Assembly: GCA_903898555.1 (NCBI GenBank)
Contig: CAIUFY010000066.1
Location: 1 to 38,591, forward strand
Origin: an uncultured Actinomycetes bacterium
GTDB taxonomy: Bacteria; Actinomycetota; Actinomycetes; Nanopelagicales; Nanopelagicaceae
Direction: 5' to 3'
DNA: 38,591 nucleotides
Shown here: positions 9,072 to 19,612 of the stretch, one piece after another
Position numbering within the stretch: position 1 is the stretch's first letter
Layout of the letters: the number at the start of each line of letters is the position of its first letter
Translations under genes and position numbers: made by a program
Notes under the pieces: model-generated
What the model saw: only the letters and a program-made list of their open reading frames with translations
Database searches by the model: none
Told to the model about the DNA's origin: nothing

Positions 9072-9689
9072 CTACTTTTCAGGGACAGCATCAGGTGAAA
9101 TTACAGCCTGGGCAACCTCTTTCATGGAGATGCGCCTGTCCATGGCAGCTCGCTGAATCCAGCTAAACGCTGCCGGCTCAGTCAGATTCAAAGCAGCCAT
9201 CAAAATCCCCTTCGCTCGATCAATGACTTTGCGAGTCTCAAGTCGCTCATGTAGATCAGCAACTTCCTCGGCCAAGCTCTTCATCTGCGAATGGCGGCTA
9301 ATGGCAATTTCAATTGCCGGGACCAAATCCGAAATGCTAAATGGTTTGACGACATAAGCCATGGCACCGGCATCGCGAGCGCGTTCAACGAGTTCGCGCT
9401 GACTAAATGCAGTCAACATAAGCACTGGTGCAATCTCAATAATCTGTTCAGCAGCAGAAATACCATCAAGCTCTGGCATTTTTACATCCAAAATCGCCAG
9501 GTCAGGCCGGTGTTCTTTCGCCATTGCAACGGCTTCAACACCGTTGGATGCCTCAGCAACAACCGTATATCCAGCCTCAGTCAACATTTCTACTAAGTCA
9601 AGACGGATGATTGCTTCATCTTCGGCCACAAGAATTCTCGCGCTGCCTTTGCCTGCAGGCGCCTGGGTACTTTCTTCTGGTGTAGTCAT
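9072..9689 (-). CDS. pdtaR: Response regulator with receiver and ANTAR RNA-binding domains
   Basis: Receiver motifs ILVAEDEAIIR, AILDVKMPELDG, VLMLTAFSQRELV, YVVKPF; C-terminal ANTAR (LETRKVIDRAKGILMAALNLTEPAAFSWIQRAAMDRRISM). Confidence 0.92.
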   Translation of the reverse strand: MTTPEESTQAPAGKGSARILVAEDEAIIRLDLVEMLTEAGYTVVAEASNGVEAVAMAKEHRPDLAILDVKMPELDGISAAEQIIEIAPVLMLTAFSQRELVERARDAGAMAYVVKPFSISDLVPAIEIAISRHSQMKSLAEEVADLHERLETRKVIDRAKGILMAALNLTEPAAFSWIQRAAMDRRISMKEVAQAVISPDAVPEK

Positions 9690-9690
9690 G

Positions 9691-9763
9691 TGCCTCGAGT
9701 CGGATTTGAACCGACACTGTGCGGATTTTGAGTCCGCCCTCTCTACCGTTGGAGTACCGAGGC
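9691..9763 (-). tRNA. tRNA-Leu, anticodon CAA, 73 nt, no encoded CCA
   Basis: Minus strand GCCTCGGTACTCCAACGGTAGAGAGGGCGGACTCAAAATCCGCACAGTGTCGGTTCAAATCCGACTCGAGGCA. Acceptor GCCTCGG/TCGAGGC, D-stem CTC/GAG, anticodon arm GCGGA-CTCAAAA-TCCGC, V-loop ACAGT, T-arm GTCGG-TTCAAAT-CCGAC, discriminator A. Confidence 0.9.
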
Positions 9764-9780
9764 TTTATTAAACTAGCGAC

Positions 9781-9804
9781 GGACAGTTTATAACGGAGCT
9801 GTCC
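9781..9804 (-). other. Stem-loop in pyk-tRNA intergenic region
   Basis: GGACAG-12 nt-CTGTCC inverted repeat just after pyk; no T-tract, so not called as a terminator. Confidence 0.4.
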
Positions 9805-9825
9805 TGAGGGCGAATTAAGAGGCGC

Positions 9826-11268
9826 TTATTTGCGATATGCAGGGGCTATGCCGTCTACGGCATCTCCCACTACGTGAACTCGCATAGCGTTCGTAGAACC
9901 AGGGATCCCTGGAGGCGCTCCGGCGATAATCATCACTGGCTCGCCTTTCTTGACTCGGCCTGACTCAAGAAGAATTGAATCTACTTGCTTCACCATTTCA
10001 TCGGTGTGATCCACTGATGGGGTAATCATTGGCTCAACTCCCCATGAAAGGGCTAGCTGGTTATAAACCGAAACCTCAGGAGTTAGGGCCAAAATTGGAA
10101 TTGGTGAACGGAGTCGAGCCATTCGACGGGCAGAATCGCCGCTTTGGGTAAATGCAACGAGATATTTAGCGCGAATGATTGCTCCAACTTCTGTAGCCGC
10201 TTTTGTGATTGCTCCACCTTTTGTAAGTGGTTGATGTTGAAGTGGCGGAATCTTGTTCAGCATGGCCTCTTCAGTGCGTTCGATTATGCGACCCATGACA
10301 GTTACGGCCTCGATTGGGAAGGCTCCCACACTTGTCTCGCCAGAGAGCATCAGCGCATCTGCGCCGTCAAGAACAGCATTCGCGCAGTCTGTGGCTTCAG
10401 CGCGGGTTGGAGATGCATTAACAATCATTGAATCCAACATCTGAGTTGCAACTATGACTGGCTTAGCAAGCTCGCGAGCTAATGTGATGCAGCGCTTTTG
10501 AACGAGAGGAACCTCTTCGATTGGCATTTCCACGCCCAAATCTCCGCGGGCAACCATAATTCCATCAAAAGCGGTCACAATCTCTTCAAGATTATCCACG
10601 GCCTGAGGCTTTTCAATCTTTGCGATGACTGGGCGGCGAATTCCAACTTCATCCATGATGCGGTGTACGTCATCAATATCTGCAGCGTTTCTGACAAACG
10701 ATAGAGCAATAAAATCGGCGCCCGCCTTGAGGCCCCAACGCAAGTCATCAATATCCTTTTCAGACATTGCTGGAACTGAGACTGCTACTCCTGGAAGATT
10801 GATGCCTTTGTTGTTACTGACAAATCCTGGCTGAATAACTTTTGTAACAACATCATTACCCTTTACTTCTACAACTTCAACAGAAACTTTTCCATCGTCG
10901 ATCAAAATTCGATCTCCAGCCTTGCAGTCCCCCGGCAAACCTTTGAATGTTGTGCCACAACGCTCTTTAGTACCTTCAACTTCATCAGTTGTGATTGTGA
11001 AAATATCACCACGGAAAAGTTCATGAGGGCCGTCTTTGAATCGAGCAAGGCGGATTTTTGGTCCTTGCAGGTCAACTAAAATTGCGACTGACTTTCCAGC
11101 AGCAGCTGCTGCTGCGCGAACTCGGTCTAGTCGGTTTTGATGTTCTTCATATCCGCCGTGTGACAAGTTCAACCGAGCCATATTCATTCCTGCCGCAATT
11201 AGCTCCGCTACTTTTTCGGGAGACTCAACTGCAGGACCCATCGTGCAAACTATTTTCGCTCTACGCAT
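9826..11268 (-). CDS. pyk: Pyruvate kinase
   Basis: MRRAKIVCTMGPAVESPEKV; GIMVARGDLGVEMP; TQMLDSMI; MLSGETSVGAFP. Confidence 0.97.
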   Translation of the reverse strand: MRRAKIVCTMGPAVESPEKVAELIAAGMNMARLNLSHGGYEEHQNRLDRVRAAAAAAGKSVAILVDLQGPKIRLARFKDGPHELFRGDIFTITTDEVEGTKERCGTTFKGLPGDCKAGDRILIDDGKVSVEVVEVKGNDVVTKVIQPGFVSNNKGINLPGVAVSVPAMSEKDIDDLRWGLKAGADFIALSFVRNAADIDDVHRIMDEVGIRRPVIAKIEKPQAVDNLEEIVTAFDGIMVARGDLGVEMPIEEVPLVQKRCITLARELAKPVIVATQMLDSMIVNASPTRAEATDCANAVLDGADALMLSGETSVGAFPIEAVTVMGRIIERTEEAMLNKIPPLQHQPLTKGGAITKAATEVGAIIRAKYLVAFTQSGDSARRMARLRSPIPILALTPEVSVYNQLALSWGVEPMITPSVDHTDEMVKQVDSILLESGRVKKGEPVMIIAGAPPGIPGSTNAMRVHVVGDAVDGIAPAYRK

Positions 11269-11274
11269 GGTGAC

Positions 11275-11280
11275 AGCCTA
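11275..11280 (-). promoter_or_regulatory. -10-like TAGGCT, 6 nt upstream of pyk ATG (leaderless candidate)
   Basis: Minus strand TAGGCT-GTCACC-ATG, overlapping the gltD stop codon; no Shine-Dalgarno. Confidence 0.3.
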
Positions 11281-12735
11281 AACCATCAGAGGGCGTGCAG
11301 TTGGCTCAATAGGAGCTGGGAGTTGCGTTTCACCGACTAAATATTTATCAACGGCCGATGCAACGCTTCTTCCTTCAGCAATTGCCCAGACAATGAGAGA
11401 TTGACCACGACCTGCATCTCCGGCGACAAATACTCCCTCAATGTTTGTTTGGAATTCATTGTCCCGCTTTATATTTCCTCGCTCATCGAACTCAACTTCA
11501 AGCTGATCGAGGAGTGCAGATTTCTCTGGCCCAACAAATCCCATTGCAAGAAATACAAGATCAGCAGGAATTTCTTTTTCACTTCCAGAAACTTTTTCAA
11601 ACTTTCCGTTAGCGAAAATCATTTCTACCAACCGAAGGGCTCGAAGATTTCCATTTCCATCGCCTAAGAATTCTTCGGTGGATACAGAATAAATTCTTTC
11701 TCCGCCTTCTTCATGAGCGCTACTTACGCGATACAACATTGGATATGTAGGCCATGGTTGGGACCCAGGTCGATCTTCTGTTGGGCGAGGCATAATCTCA
11801 AGTTGTGTAATGCTTGCCGCACCTTGTCGAATCGATGTTCCAAGGCAATCAGCGCCAGTATCTCCCCCACCCAAAATGACAACATGTTTTCCGTGTGCAT
11901 TTATTGGTGGTTCGCCCGTGAGCTCGCCTAGTCCTTGCTTATTTCCCCATGGCAAGAATTCCATGGCTTGATATATGCCCTTCAGCTCGCGTCCTGGGAC
12001 GCTTAAATCACGCCAATTTGTGGAGCCGACTGCAAGCACTATCGCGTCGTACTTTGTGCGCAATTGGTGCCCCGTAATATCCACGCCAACATTCACACCC
12101 GCGCGGAAGCGAGTTCCCTCGCCCTCCATCTGAGTGATGCGACGATCGACAATATTCTTCTCCATTTTGAATTCTGGAATTCCGTATCTCAAAAGTCCGC
12201 CAACTTTATCTGCGCGTTCATAGACTGCAACGGTATGACCAGCACGTGTGAGTTGTTGGGCAGCAGCTAGGCCAGAAGGACCAGATCCAATTACAGCAAC
12301 CGTCTTGCCTGACAATCGATCAGGTGGGAGTGGCTGAACATCTCCATAATCAAATGCTTCCTCGATGGTGCGAAGTTCAACCTGTTTGATTGTGACGGGG
12401 TTTCCATTGATACCAACGACGCATGCAGTTTCACATGGAGCAGGACACAAACGACCAGTAAATTCAGGAAAGTTATTCGTTGCGTGCAATCGTGCAGCAG
12501 CTTCCTTCTTTTCTCCGCGCCAAATTAAGTCATTCCACTCTGGAATAAGATTTCCAAGAGGACATCCGCTGTGACAAAAAGGAATACCGCAATCCATGCA
12601 ACGGCTTGCCTGCTTTTGCAGATGAGCAAACTCCTGAGGCTCGTAAACTTCCTTCCAATCTTGAATACGTACATCAACTGGACGACGAGTCGGAGTTTCG
12701 CGTTTTACAGTCAAGAAACCTTTTGGATCAGCCAT
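11278..12735 (-). CDS. gltD: Glutamate synthase small subunit
   Basis: CMDCGIPFCHSGCPLGNLIPEWND Cys cluster; FAD site VIGSGPSGLAAAQQL; adjacent to gltB. Confidence 0.96.
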   Translation of the reverse strand: MADPKGFLTVKRETPTRRPVDVRIQDWKEVYEPQEFAHLQKQASRCMDCGIPFCHSGCPLGNLIPEWNDLIWRGEKKEAAARLHATNNFPEFTGRLCPAPCETACVVGINGNPVTIKQVELRTIEEAFDYGDVQPLPPDRLSGKTVAVIGSGPSGLAAAQQLTRAGHTVAVYERADKVGGLLRYGIPEFKMEKNIVDRRITQMEGEGTRFRAGVNVGVDITGHQLRTKYDAIVLAVGSTNWRDLSVPGRELKGIYQAMEFLPWGNKQGLGELTGEPPINAHGKHVVILGGGDTGADCLGTSIRQGAASITQLEIMPRPTEDRPGSQPWPTYPMLYRVSSAHEEGGERIYSVSTEEFLGDGNGNLRALRLVEMIFANGKFEKVSGSEKEIPADLVFLAMGFVGPEKSALLDQLEVEFDERGNIKRDNEFQTNIEGVFVAGDAGRGQSLIVWAIAEGRSVASAVDKYLVGETQLPAPIEPTARPLMV

Positions 12736-15700
12736 TAGATTGCCTCCATAACTACTTTGTCCACATCAAGACCCTCACGCTTTGCTCGTTCCATCGCAGC
12801 TAGAACTCTGGCGTAATCTCGCGGCATCACGAGTGAAATTCTTGCCTTAGCTGTTTGCCAATTATCGATTAGAGACTTGGCTACAGTCGAACCAGTTTCA
12901 GTAAAGAAGAGTGAAAGGATTTGTTTTACGTTCTCTTCTTGATCAGCAGGCAGTGTTAAGACGTCCACCATGTCAGGATTTACAAGGCGTTCATCCAGAT
13001 CAAGAACAAATGCCCGTCCACCCGACATTCCTGCCGCAAAATTTCGACCTGTGCGTCCAAGAATTAAAACCTGACCGCCAGTCATGTACTCGCACCCGTG
13101 ATCACCAATTCCTTCGACAACAGCTGTTGCTCCTGAGTTTCGAACACAGAAACGTTCTCCAACTATTCCGCGAATGAGAATCTCACCGCTTGTCGCTCCG
13201 TACCCGATGACATTGCCAGCAATGATGTTCTCTTCAGATGGGAATGTTGCCTTCTCGTCAGGGCGAACAATTACGCGTCCACCCGAGAGTCCTTTTCCGA
13301 CGTAATCATTTGAATCACCGTAAAGGCGAAGAAGTAATCCGCTTGGAATAAATGCCCCTAGCGACTGTCCCGCAGATCCATGCAAAGTGATATCGATAGT
13401 CCCAGAAGGTAGCCCTTCAGCACCAAATCGTTTTGTGATTTGCGCGCCTAGCATTGTGCCGACAGTTCGATTAACGTTTCGAACTTCTGATGCGAAACGA
13501 ACTGGTTCACGATTTAGAAGCGCCTTTTCGGCAAGCTTGATAAGTTGATTATCGAGAGCTGCAGCAAGTCCATGATCTTGAACCGATGTGTTCTTTCGAT
13601 CGCCTGAAACTGATGGAGCTAGTAATAATGGCGAGAGGTCAAGACCGCTTGCCTTCCAGTGATTCACGGCATCCTTTGTATCAAGAATTTCAACTTGGCC
13701 AATGGCTTCATCCAAAGTCTTAAAGCCAAGCTTTGCTAACCACTCACGCACTTCTTCTGCGATGTATTCGAAAAATGTTTCCACAAATTCTGGTTTTCCA
13801 GAGAACTTGGCACGAAGTTCAGGATTTTGCGTTGCAACACCAACGGGACAAGTATCTAGATGGCAGACACGCATCATCACGCAACCCGACACCACCAAAG
13901 GTGCAGTAGCGAATCCAAATTCTTCAGCTCCAAGAAGTGCGGCAATGACAACGTCTCGACCTGTTTTCATTTGGCCATCGACTTGAACGACAATTCGATC
14001 GCGAAGTCCATTTAGCATCAACGTCTGTTGAGTCTCAGCTAATCCAAGTTCCCAAGGAGCACCAGCGTGCTTGAGTGAAGTAAGTGGTGAAGCGCCTGTG
14101 CCGCCATCGTGGCCCGAAATCAGAACGACGTCGGCGTGTGCTTTTGAAACACCGGCCGCTACAGTTCCGACACCAACTTCGGCTACCAACTTCACATGAA
14201 TACGCGCATCTTTGTTTGCATTTTTCAAATCATGAATTAGTTGTGCAAGGTCTTCGATTGAATAGATATCGTGGTGTGGAGGTGGTGAAATAAGTCCAAC
14301 ACCAGGAGTTGAGTGACGTACTTTTGCAACCCACGGATAAACCTTGTTGCCAGGAAGTTGCCCACCCTCACCAGGTTTTGCGCCCTGCGCCATTTTGATT
14401 TGAATATCAGTGGCATTAACAAGGTAATTACTTGTGACGCCGAATCTTCCGCTTGCGACCTGTTTGATGGCCGAGCGGCGCCAATCACCGTTCGCATCCT
14501 TTTCGAAACGATCTGGATCTTCGCCACCTTCACCGCTATTGGACTTGCCACCTAAGCGATTCATTGCAATTGCCAAATTTTCATGAGCTTCTTGCGAAAT
14601 TGAACCAAAGGACATGGCCCCCGTCGCAAAGCGTTTTACTATCTCAGAGATTGGCTCTACCTCATCGATGGAGATAGCTGGGCGAACACCTTCTTTGAAA
14701 GTAAATAGGCCGCGCAGCGTCATTAAGGATTTTGATTGATTGTCGATACGACTCGTGTAGCGCTTGAATACGTCATAACGCTTAGCGCGAGTTGAATGTT
14801 GGAGCGTAAAGACTGTTTCTGGATCAAAGAGGTGAGGCTCACCTTCACGGCGCCATTGATATTCCCCACCAATCTGCAATTTCTTAGATCCTGGAACTTC
14901 GCCGCCAGGAGGATATGCAATGTGGTGACGCTTGATAGTTTCTTCAGCAATTACATCAAGAGAAACGCCGCCTAGACGAGAAGTCAATCCGGTGAAGTAC
15001 TCATCGACTACTTCACGAGATAGGCCAATAGCTTCAAATACTTGAGCTCCTGTATATGAAGCAATAGTAGAGATTCCCATTTTTGACATTACTTTCAAGA
15101 CACCTTTGCCAAGTGACTTAATGAGATTGGCAACTGCTTTTTCTGGAGTGATTCCCTTGATAACTCCTTGACGAACTAAATCTTCAGCACTTTCCATGGC
15201 TAGGTATGGATTGACTGCAGCAGCTCCAAAACCAACTAGAAGGGCAACATGGTGAACTTCACGCACTTCACCGGTTTCAACAACTAGCCCAACTTGGGTA
15301 CGAGTCTTCTCTCGAATTAAATGATGATGAACTGCGGAAGTCAGAAGCAACGAAGGAATTGGCGCATCTTCAGAATCGCCGTCACGGTCGGAAAGCACGA
15401 TGATGTGAGCGCCGTCTTTGATTGCTTGCGAAACCTCAGCGCGAATTTCTTGAATTCGCTGACGAAGGGCTTCTCCCCCACCAGCAACTGGGAAGAGGCC
15501 TCGAACGACATGCGAATGGAATCCATCGCGATCGCCTTCTGCATTTACGTGAATAATTTTTGCAAGCTCGTCATTATCAATAACAGGAAAGTCCAACGCA
15601 ATTTGTTGACACGATTCTGGTCCAGGAGCTAACAAATTACTTTCTGGCCCAATACTTCCGCCAAGGCTTGTAACAAGTTCCTCACGAATTGCATCAAGCG

Positions 15701-17243
15701 GTGGGTTAGTAACTTGTGCAAATAGTTGTGCAAAATAATCAAATAGCAATCGTGACTTATCTGAAAGTGCGGCAATCGGAGTGTCGGTACCCATTGAACC
15801 TAATGGTTCAAGTCCTGACTTCGCCATAGGGGCAACGATGATTCGCAACTCTTCTTCTGTATATCCAAAAGCACGCTGGCGGCGAACAACAGATGAATGA
15901 GGATAGATAATATGCTCGCGAGCAGGTAGATCGGCCAGGCGAACCAAGCCCTCATTTAGCCATTCACCGTAAGGCGCTGCATCTGCGAGCTGGTCCTTAA
16001 TTTCTCCATCTTCAATGATGCGGCCTTCTTCGATATCGACCAAGAACATACGACCTGGTTGCAAGCGTCCTTTACGTTCAATGTTTGCTGGATCGAAATC
16101 TAGAACTCCAACTTCGGAAGCCAAGACAACAAGTCCATCTTTTGTTACCCAATAACGAGATGGGCGCAATCCATTTCTATCAAGAACTGCCCCAAGTTGT
16201 AACCCATCCGTAAAGGTCACGCACGCCGGTCCATCCCATGCTTCCATCAGAGTTGAATGGAATTGGTAAAAATCTTTGCGATTTTTAGGCATGGTCGAGT
16301 GGTTTTCCCACGCTTCAGGAATCATCATCAAAATTGAATGTGGAAGAGAGCGTCCTCCTAGATAAAGAAGTTCAAGCACTTCATCAAAAGAAGCCGAATC
16401 ACTTCCCGCTTGATCAACAATTGGAAAGAGTCTATTCAAGTCGCCGGGAATTAAATCAGAAGAAAGAAGAGCTTCTCGCGCTCTCATCCAATTTCGATTT
16501 CCTTTAACAGTATTGATTTCGCCATTGTGGGCGATAAATCGATATGGGTGGGCTAGTGGCCAGGAAGGAAATGTGTTTGTTGAGAAACGAGAGTGAACAA
16601 TTGCCAATGGTGAAACCACGCGCTCATCAGAAAGATCCGGGAAGAACTCTTCAAGTTGGCCTGTTGTGAGCATTCCTTTGTAAACAATTGTGCGAGTAGA
16701 TAGTGAAGGAAAATAGATTGGAAAATCATGTTCTGCACGTTTGCGGAAACAAAATGCGAGGCGATCTAAATCAAGGTCCTCTTGATTATTCTTTCCGGAA
16801 ATAAATAGCTGGACAAACTTTGGCATAACGGAGAGAGCTGTCTTTCCAAGTGATACCGAATTGGTAGGCACATCGCGCCAGCCAAGAATAGAAAGTCCTT
16901 CTTCTTCGGCGATGCGAGCGAGCGCATCCATATCGGAAAAAGATCCATCGATGAATGCAATTCCTGCCGCATACTTTCCAGATTCAGGTAATTCAAATGT
17001 TACGACTTCGCGATAAAACTGATCAGGGATGCGAATTAAGATTCCCGCGCCATCACCACTGTCGGGTTCTGCGCCTGAAGCGCCGCGATGTTCAAGATTC
17101 CGCAAGGCTGTAAGTGCCTGAGAGACAATTTCGTGAGTGGCTTTCTTATTAAGAGTTGCAACCATTGCAACGCCGCAAGAATCCTTTTCGTTAGCAGGAT
17201 CGTAAAGTCCTTGCGCCGAGGGAACTGTGCTGAACAGACTCAT
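12735..17243 (-). CDS. gltB: Glutamate synthase large subunit
   Basis: ~1500 aa; class II amidotransferase region CGVAMVATL..., FMN region and [18 protein letters not shown]. Start at 17243 ([12 protein letters not shown]) with CAGGAG upstream; the ORF track starts 12 codons earlier. Confidence 0.96.
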   Translation of the reverse strand: MSLFSTVPSAQGLYDPANEKDSCGVAMVATLNKKATHEIVSQALTALRNLEHRGASGAEPDSGDGAGILIRIPDQFYREVVTFELPESGKYAAGIAFIDGSFSDMDALARIAEEEGLSILGWRDVPTNSVSLGKTALSVMPKFVQLFISGKNNQEDLDLDRLAFCFRKRAEHDFPIYFPSLSTRTIVYKGMLTTGQLEEFFPDLSDERVVSPLAIVHSRFSTNTFPSWPLAHPYRFIAHNGEINTVKGNRNWMRAREALLSSDLIPGDLNRLFPIVDQAGSDSASFDEVLELLYLGGRSLPHSILMMIPEAWENHSTMPKNRKDFYQFHSTLMEAWDGPACVTFTDGLQLGAVLDRNGLRPSRYWVTKDGLVVLASEVGVLDFDPANIERKGRLQPGRMFLVDIEEGRIIEDGEIKDQLADAAPYGEWLNEGLVRLADLPAREHIIYPHSSVVRRQRAFGYTEEELRIIVAPMAKSGLEPLGSMGTDTPIAALSDKSRLLFDYFAQLFAQVTNPPLDAIREELVTSLGGSIGPESNLLAPGPESCQQIALDFPVIDNDELAKIIHVNAEGDRDGFHSHVVRGLFPVAGGGEALRQRIQEIRAEVSQAIKDGAHIIVLSDRDGDSEDAPIPSLLLTSAVHHHLIREKTRTQVGLVVETGEVREVHHVALLVGFGAAAVNPYLAMESAEDLVRQGVIKGITPEKAVANLIKSLGKGVLKVMSKMGISTIASYTGAQVFEAIGLSREVVDEYFTGLTSRLGGVSLDVIAEETIKRHHIAYPPGGEVPGSKKLQIGGEYQWRREGEPHLFDPETVFTLQHSTRAKRYDVFKRYTSRIDNQSKSLMTLRGLFTFKEGVRPAISIDEVEPISEIVKRFATGAMSFGSISQEAHENLAIAMNRLGGKSNSGEGGEDPDRFEKDANGDWRRSAIKQVASGRFGVTSNYLVNATDIQIKMAQGAKPGEGGQLPGNKVYPWVAKVRHSTPGVGLISPPPHHDIYSIEDLAQLIHDLKNANKDARIHVKLVAEVGVGTVAAGVSKAHADVVLISGHDGGTGASPLTSLKHAGAPWELGLAETQQTLMLNGLRDRIVVQVDGQMKTGRDVVIAALLGAEEFGFATAPLVVSGCVMMRVCHLDTCPVGVATQNPELRAKFSGKPEFVETFFEYIAEEVREWLAKLGFKTLDEAIGQVEILDTKDAVNHWKASGLDLSPLLLAPSVSGDRKNTSVQDHGLAAALDNQLIKLAEKALLNREPVRFASEVRNVNRTVGTMLGAQITKRFGAEGLPSGTIDITLHGSAGQSLGAFIPSGLLLRLYGDSNDYVGKGLSGGRVIVRPDEKATFPSEENIIAGNVIGYGATSGEILIRGIVGERFCVRNSGATAVVEGIGDHGCEYMTGGQVLILGRTGRNFAAGMSGGRAFVLDLDERLVNPDMVDVLTLPADQEENVKQILSLFFTETGSTVAKSLIDNWQTAKARISLVMPRDYARVLAAMERAKREGLDVDKVVMEAI

Positions 17244-17304
17244 GCTCACGTACTCCTGTCTATCTCCGACAAATTGCAATCGGGACGACAGTGGCCCTAC
17301 CGTG

Positions 17305-17317
17305 CTAGCGAATCGCT
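17305..17317. promoter_or_regulatory. Candidate operator: perfect TAGCGA-A-TCGCTA palindrome upstream of gltB
   Basis: 6+1+6 perfect inverted repeat in the short gltB upstream region. Confidence 0.3.
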
Positions 17318-17342
17318 ATGAACTGGTGGGAAAGGGTAGCAA

Positions 17343-18050
17343 CTAGATGCCAGAAAGGTGAACCAATGAGCCAATTCCGGCGGTGATTGCCATACCTAGA
17401 GAACCGCCGATAACCACTCGAAGTACCGTGGTCAGCAAGCGAGATCCTGCAAGGCGTGAGCTAATTAATCCAGTTCCAGCCAGGCCAAGCACGGTGAAAA
17501 TAACAATGCTGGTGACCTTAGCGCCCATAGAAGGGGCGAGCGCTCCGAGAAGCGGGATAAGCCCTCCGGCGGTGTAGGCAATCGCAGAGGCAACTGCCGC
17601 TTGAATAGGGCGTGCCTTTGTATGCTCAAATTGGCCCAACTCATCACGCAAGTGAGCTTCCAGAGCATCTTTTTCATGCATGGCTTTTGCAACTTGCTCC
17701 GCTAAGTCACGCGTCAAACCACGTTGGATATAAATATGTATAAGTTCTTCAAGTTCACCATCTGGGTCAATTGCCAGGTGCTCGGCTTCGATTCGTCGAT
17801 CTGCCAACTCGATATCAGTTTGAGAGCGCACGGAAATATATTCTCCGACAGCCATCGACATTGCTCCAGCTGCGATTCCAGCGCATCCACCCGTAAAGAT
17901 GAAGTCGCTCTTTCCGGCCGCAGATATACCAATCATCAAGGAGGCGGTTGCAACCAACCCATCGTTTGCCCCTAGGACTGCGGCGCGAAGCCAGCCAGCC
18001 TTGTGCACTTTATGGTCAAGGTTGCGTTGAAAGACATCATCCAAACTCAT
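17343..18050 (-). CDS. VIT1/CCC1 family membrane protein (Fe/Mn transport-like)
   Basis: GWLRAAVLGANDGLVATASLMIGISAAG and AGAMSMAVGEYISVRSQ are VIT/CCC1 family hallmarks. Confidence 0.88.
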   Translation of the reverse strand: MSLDDVFQRNLDHKVHKAGWLRAAVLGANDGLVATASLMIGISAAGKSDFIFTGGCAGIAAGAMSMAVGEYISVRSQTDIELADRRIEAEHLAIDPDGELEELIHIYIQRGLTRDLAEQVAKAMHEKDALEAHLRDELGQFEHTKARPIQAAVASAIAYTAGGLIPLLGALAPSMGAKVTSIVIFTVLGLAGTGLISSRLAGSRLLTTVLRVVIGGSLGMAITAGIGSLVHLSGI

Positions 18051-18052
18051 GG

Positions 18053-18868
18053 CTAAAGCCTATCGCGCAGCTTCCCTATCGTTGAGGATTTAAAGAAAAG
18101 ATAGGAAAAGGTCCCAATTCCAATCAAACTCACCCAGATATTTAGGCGTAAACCGCCAATTGTATGAGCCGGATCTATGCGCAAACTTTCAATCCCAAGC
18201 CGCCCCAAACAATAAAATGCTGCGTACCCAAGGAAAATCTTGCCAGGTTGCATCTGTCGAGCCTTTGGGAGAAAAAGGATGATCAGGGCGCCAAAAAGGC
18301 ACCACAAAGATTCATAAAGAAAAGTGGGATGAAATGTGGAGAAATTCTCATAACCGTGCGGGCGCGAGGCAATTGGAACCTGCAACGCCCAAGGAAACGT
18401 AGAAGGTTTTCCGAAGAGTTCGATATTAAACCAATTCCCCCAACGGCCAATCGCCTGAGCAAGCAAAAGACCAGGGGCTAGTGCATCTAAAAAATGGGGA
18501 AATGTTAAAGATCGTGGCTTACTTTTAAAAGCGATATAGGAAACTGCTGTTCCGAGAGCCACTGCTCCCCAAATTCCCATACCGCCTTGCCAAATCTTTA
18601 GGGCATCAAGAGGTTTTCCTTGGGCTCCAAAATAAGCATCAGGAGAAGTCAGCACGTGATACGCCCGACCGCCCACTATTCCTGCAGGAATCGCCCAGAT
18701 GGCAATATCAGTTATTTCTTCAGGGTCTCCCCCGACCCGTTCATACCGAAATCTTCCAATTGAAATTGCGGCAATAATTCCCAGAAGAATTGCTAAAGCG
18801 TAAAAATGAATTGTTAAAAAGCCGAAATGCACCGCACTCACCGTCGGCGACGGAATGTAGCGATGCAT
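18053..18868 (-). CDS. lgt: Prolipoprotein diacylglyceryl transferase
   Basis: GGRAYHVLTS, WQGGMGIWGA, AQAIGRWGNWFNIELFG. Confidence 0.95.
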   Translation of the reverse strand: MHRYIPSPTVSAVHFGFLTIHFYALAILLGIIAAISIGRFRYERVGGDPEEITDIAIWAIPAGIVGGRAYHVLTSPDAYFGAQGKPLDALKIWQGGMGIWGAVALGTAVSYIAFKSKPRSLTFPHFLDALAPGLLLAQAIGRWGNWFNIELFGKPSTFPWALQVPIASRPHGYENFSTFHPTFLYESLWCLFGALIILFLPKARQMQPGKIFLGYAAFYCLGRLGIESLRIDPAHTIGGLRLNIWVSLIGIGTFSYLFFKSSTIGKLRDRL

Positions 18869-18892
18869 TTCTAATACCTCAGATGAGATCTA

Positions 18893-19564
18893 CTAATTCA
18901 CTCCAGCTTTTTGCAAGAATGCAGTGAACTTCGCAAGATCTAAGTAATCTTCAGAGGGCATGAGAGCGCCATCTACAAATACAGTCGGTGTTGAATTCAC
19001 TCCAACTTTTGTTGCGTTTGTTTCAATATTCGTCAGCCAGTTGACGTATTTATTATCTTTAACGCATGAAGCAAAATTCTTATCCTTAATTCCTGTGCCA
19101 ATTCCAAGAACTGTTAAAACTTGCGCATTCCACAGACCAGAATTCTCAGTTTTCGCTTGATTCGCGTAAAGAGCCCGGTGGAATTCGAGGAACTTGCCCG
19201 CATCTGATGCGCAACCGGCAGCATTCGCGGCCAAAATAGATTCTGGTCCAATAAATGACATCGGGTGAAATACTGCTTTGATCTTTCCGGCAGTAATTAG
19301 AGAGTTTATGTAAGAATTATTGACCGCTTCAAAATTGCGGCAGTTTGGACATTGGAAATCCTCCCAGAAATCAACGCGCACTTTGGCAGTTGGATTGATA
19401 ACAATTCCATATCCATCGGCCTTTGAAGCTGCGATTGGCTTTGCTGCTGAATTTACTGAGTGACTAGAAAATAGCGAGGCACCAATTCCTGCAAGTACTA
19501 CAAGAAAGACCATTCCAATAACAATGTTCCGTGTGGTTTTGTCGCCACCCTTTTGCTGCGCCAT
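18893..19564 (-). CDS. DsbA-like thioredoxin-fold membrane-anchored oxidoreductase
   Basis: N-terminal TM; DFWEDFQCPNCRNFE (CPNC active site); VNSTPTVFVDG cis-Pro region. Confidence 0.9.
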   Translation of the reverse strand: MAQQKGGDKTTRNIVIGMVFLVVLAGIGASLFSSHSVNSAAKPIAASKADGYGIVINPTAKVRVDFWEDFQCPNCRNFEAVNNSYINSLITAGKIKAVFHPMSFIGPESILAANAAGCASDAGKFLEFHRALYANQAKTENSGLWNAQVLTVLGIGTGIKDKNFASCVKDNKYVNWLTNIETNATKVGVNSTPTVFVDGALMPSEDYLDLAKFTAFLQKAGVN

Positions 19565-19612
19565 CTATGACTCCTCAATCTGTCGTTAACTGTGGGTAAT
19601 TTACAGCAAAAA

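Noticed and set aside
12911-17321. Plus-strand ORFs of 60-100 aa antisense to gltB (e.g. 12911..13177, 15321..15632)
   Set aside because: Low-complexity or non-homologous translations opposite a clearly coding gene; typical antisense artefacts.
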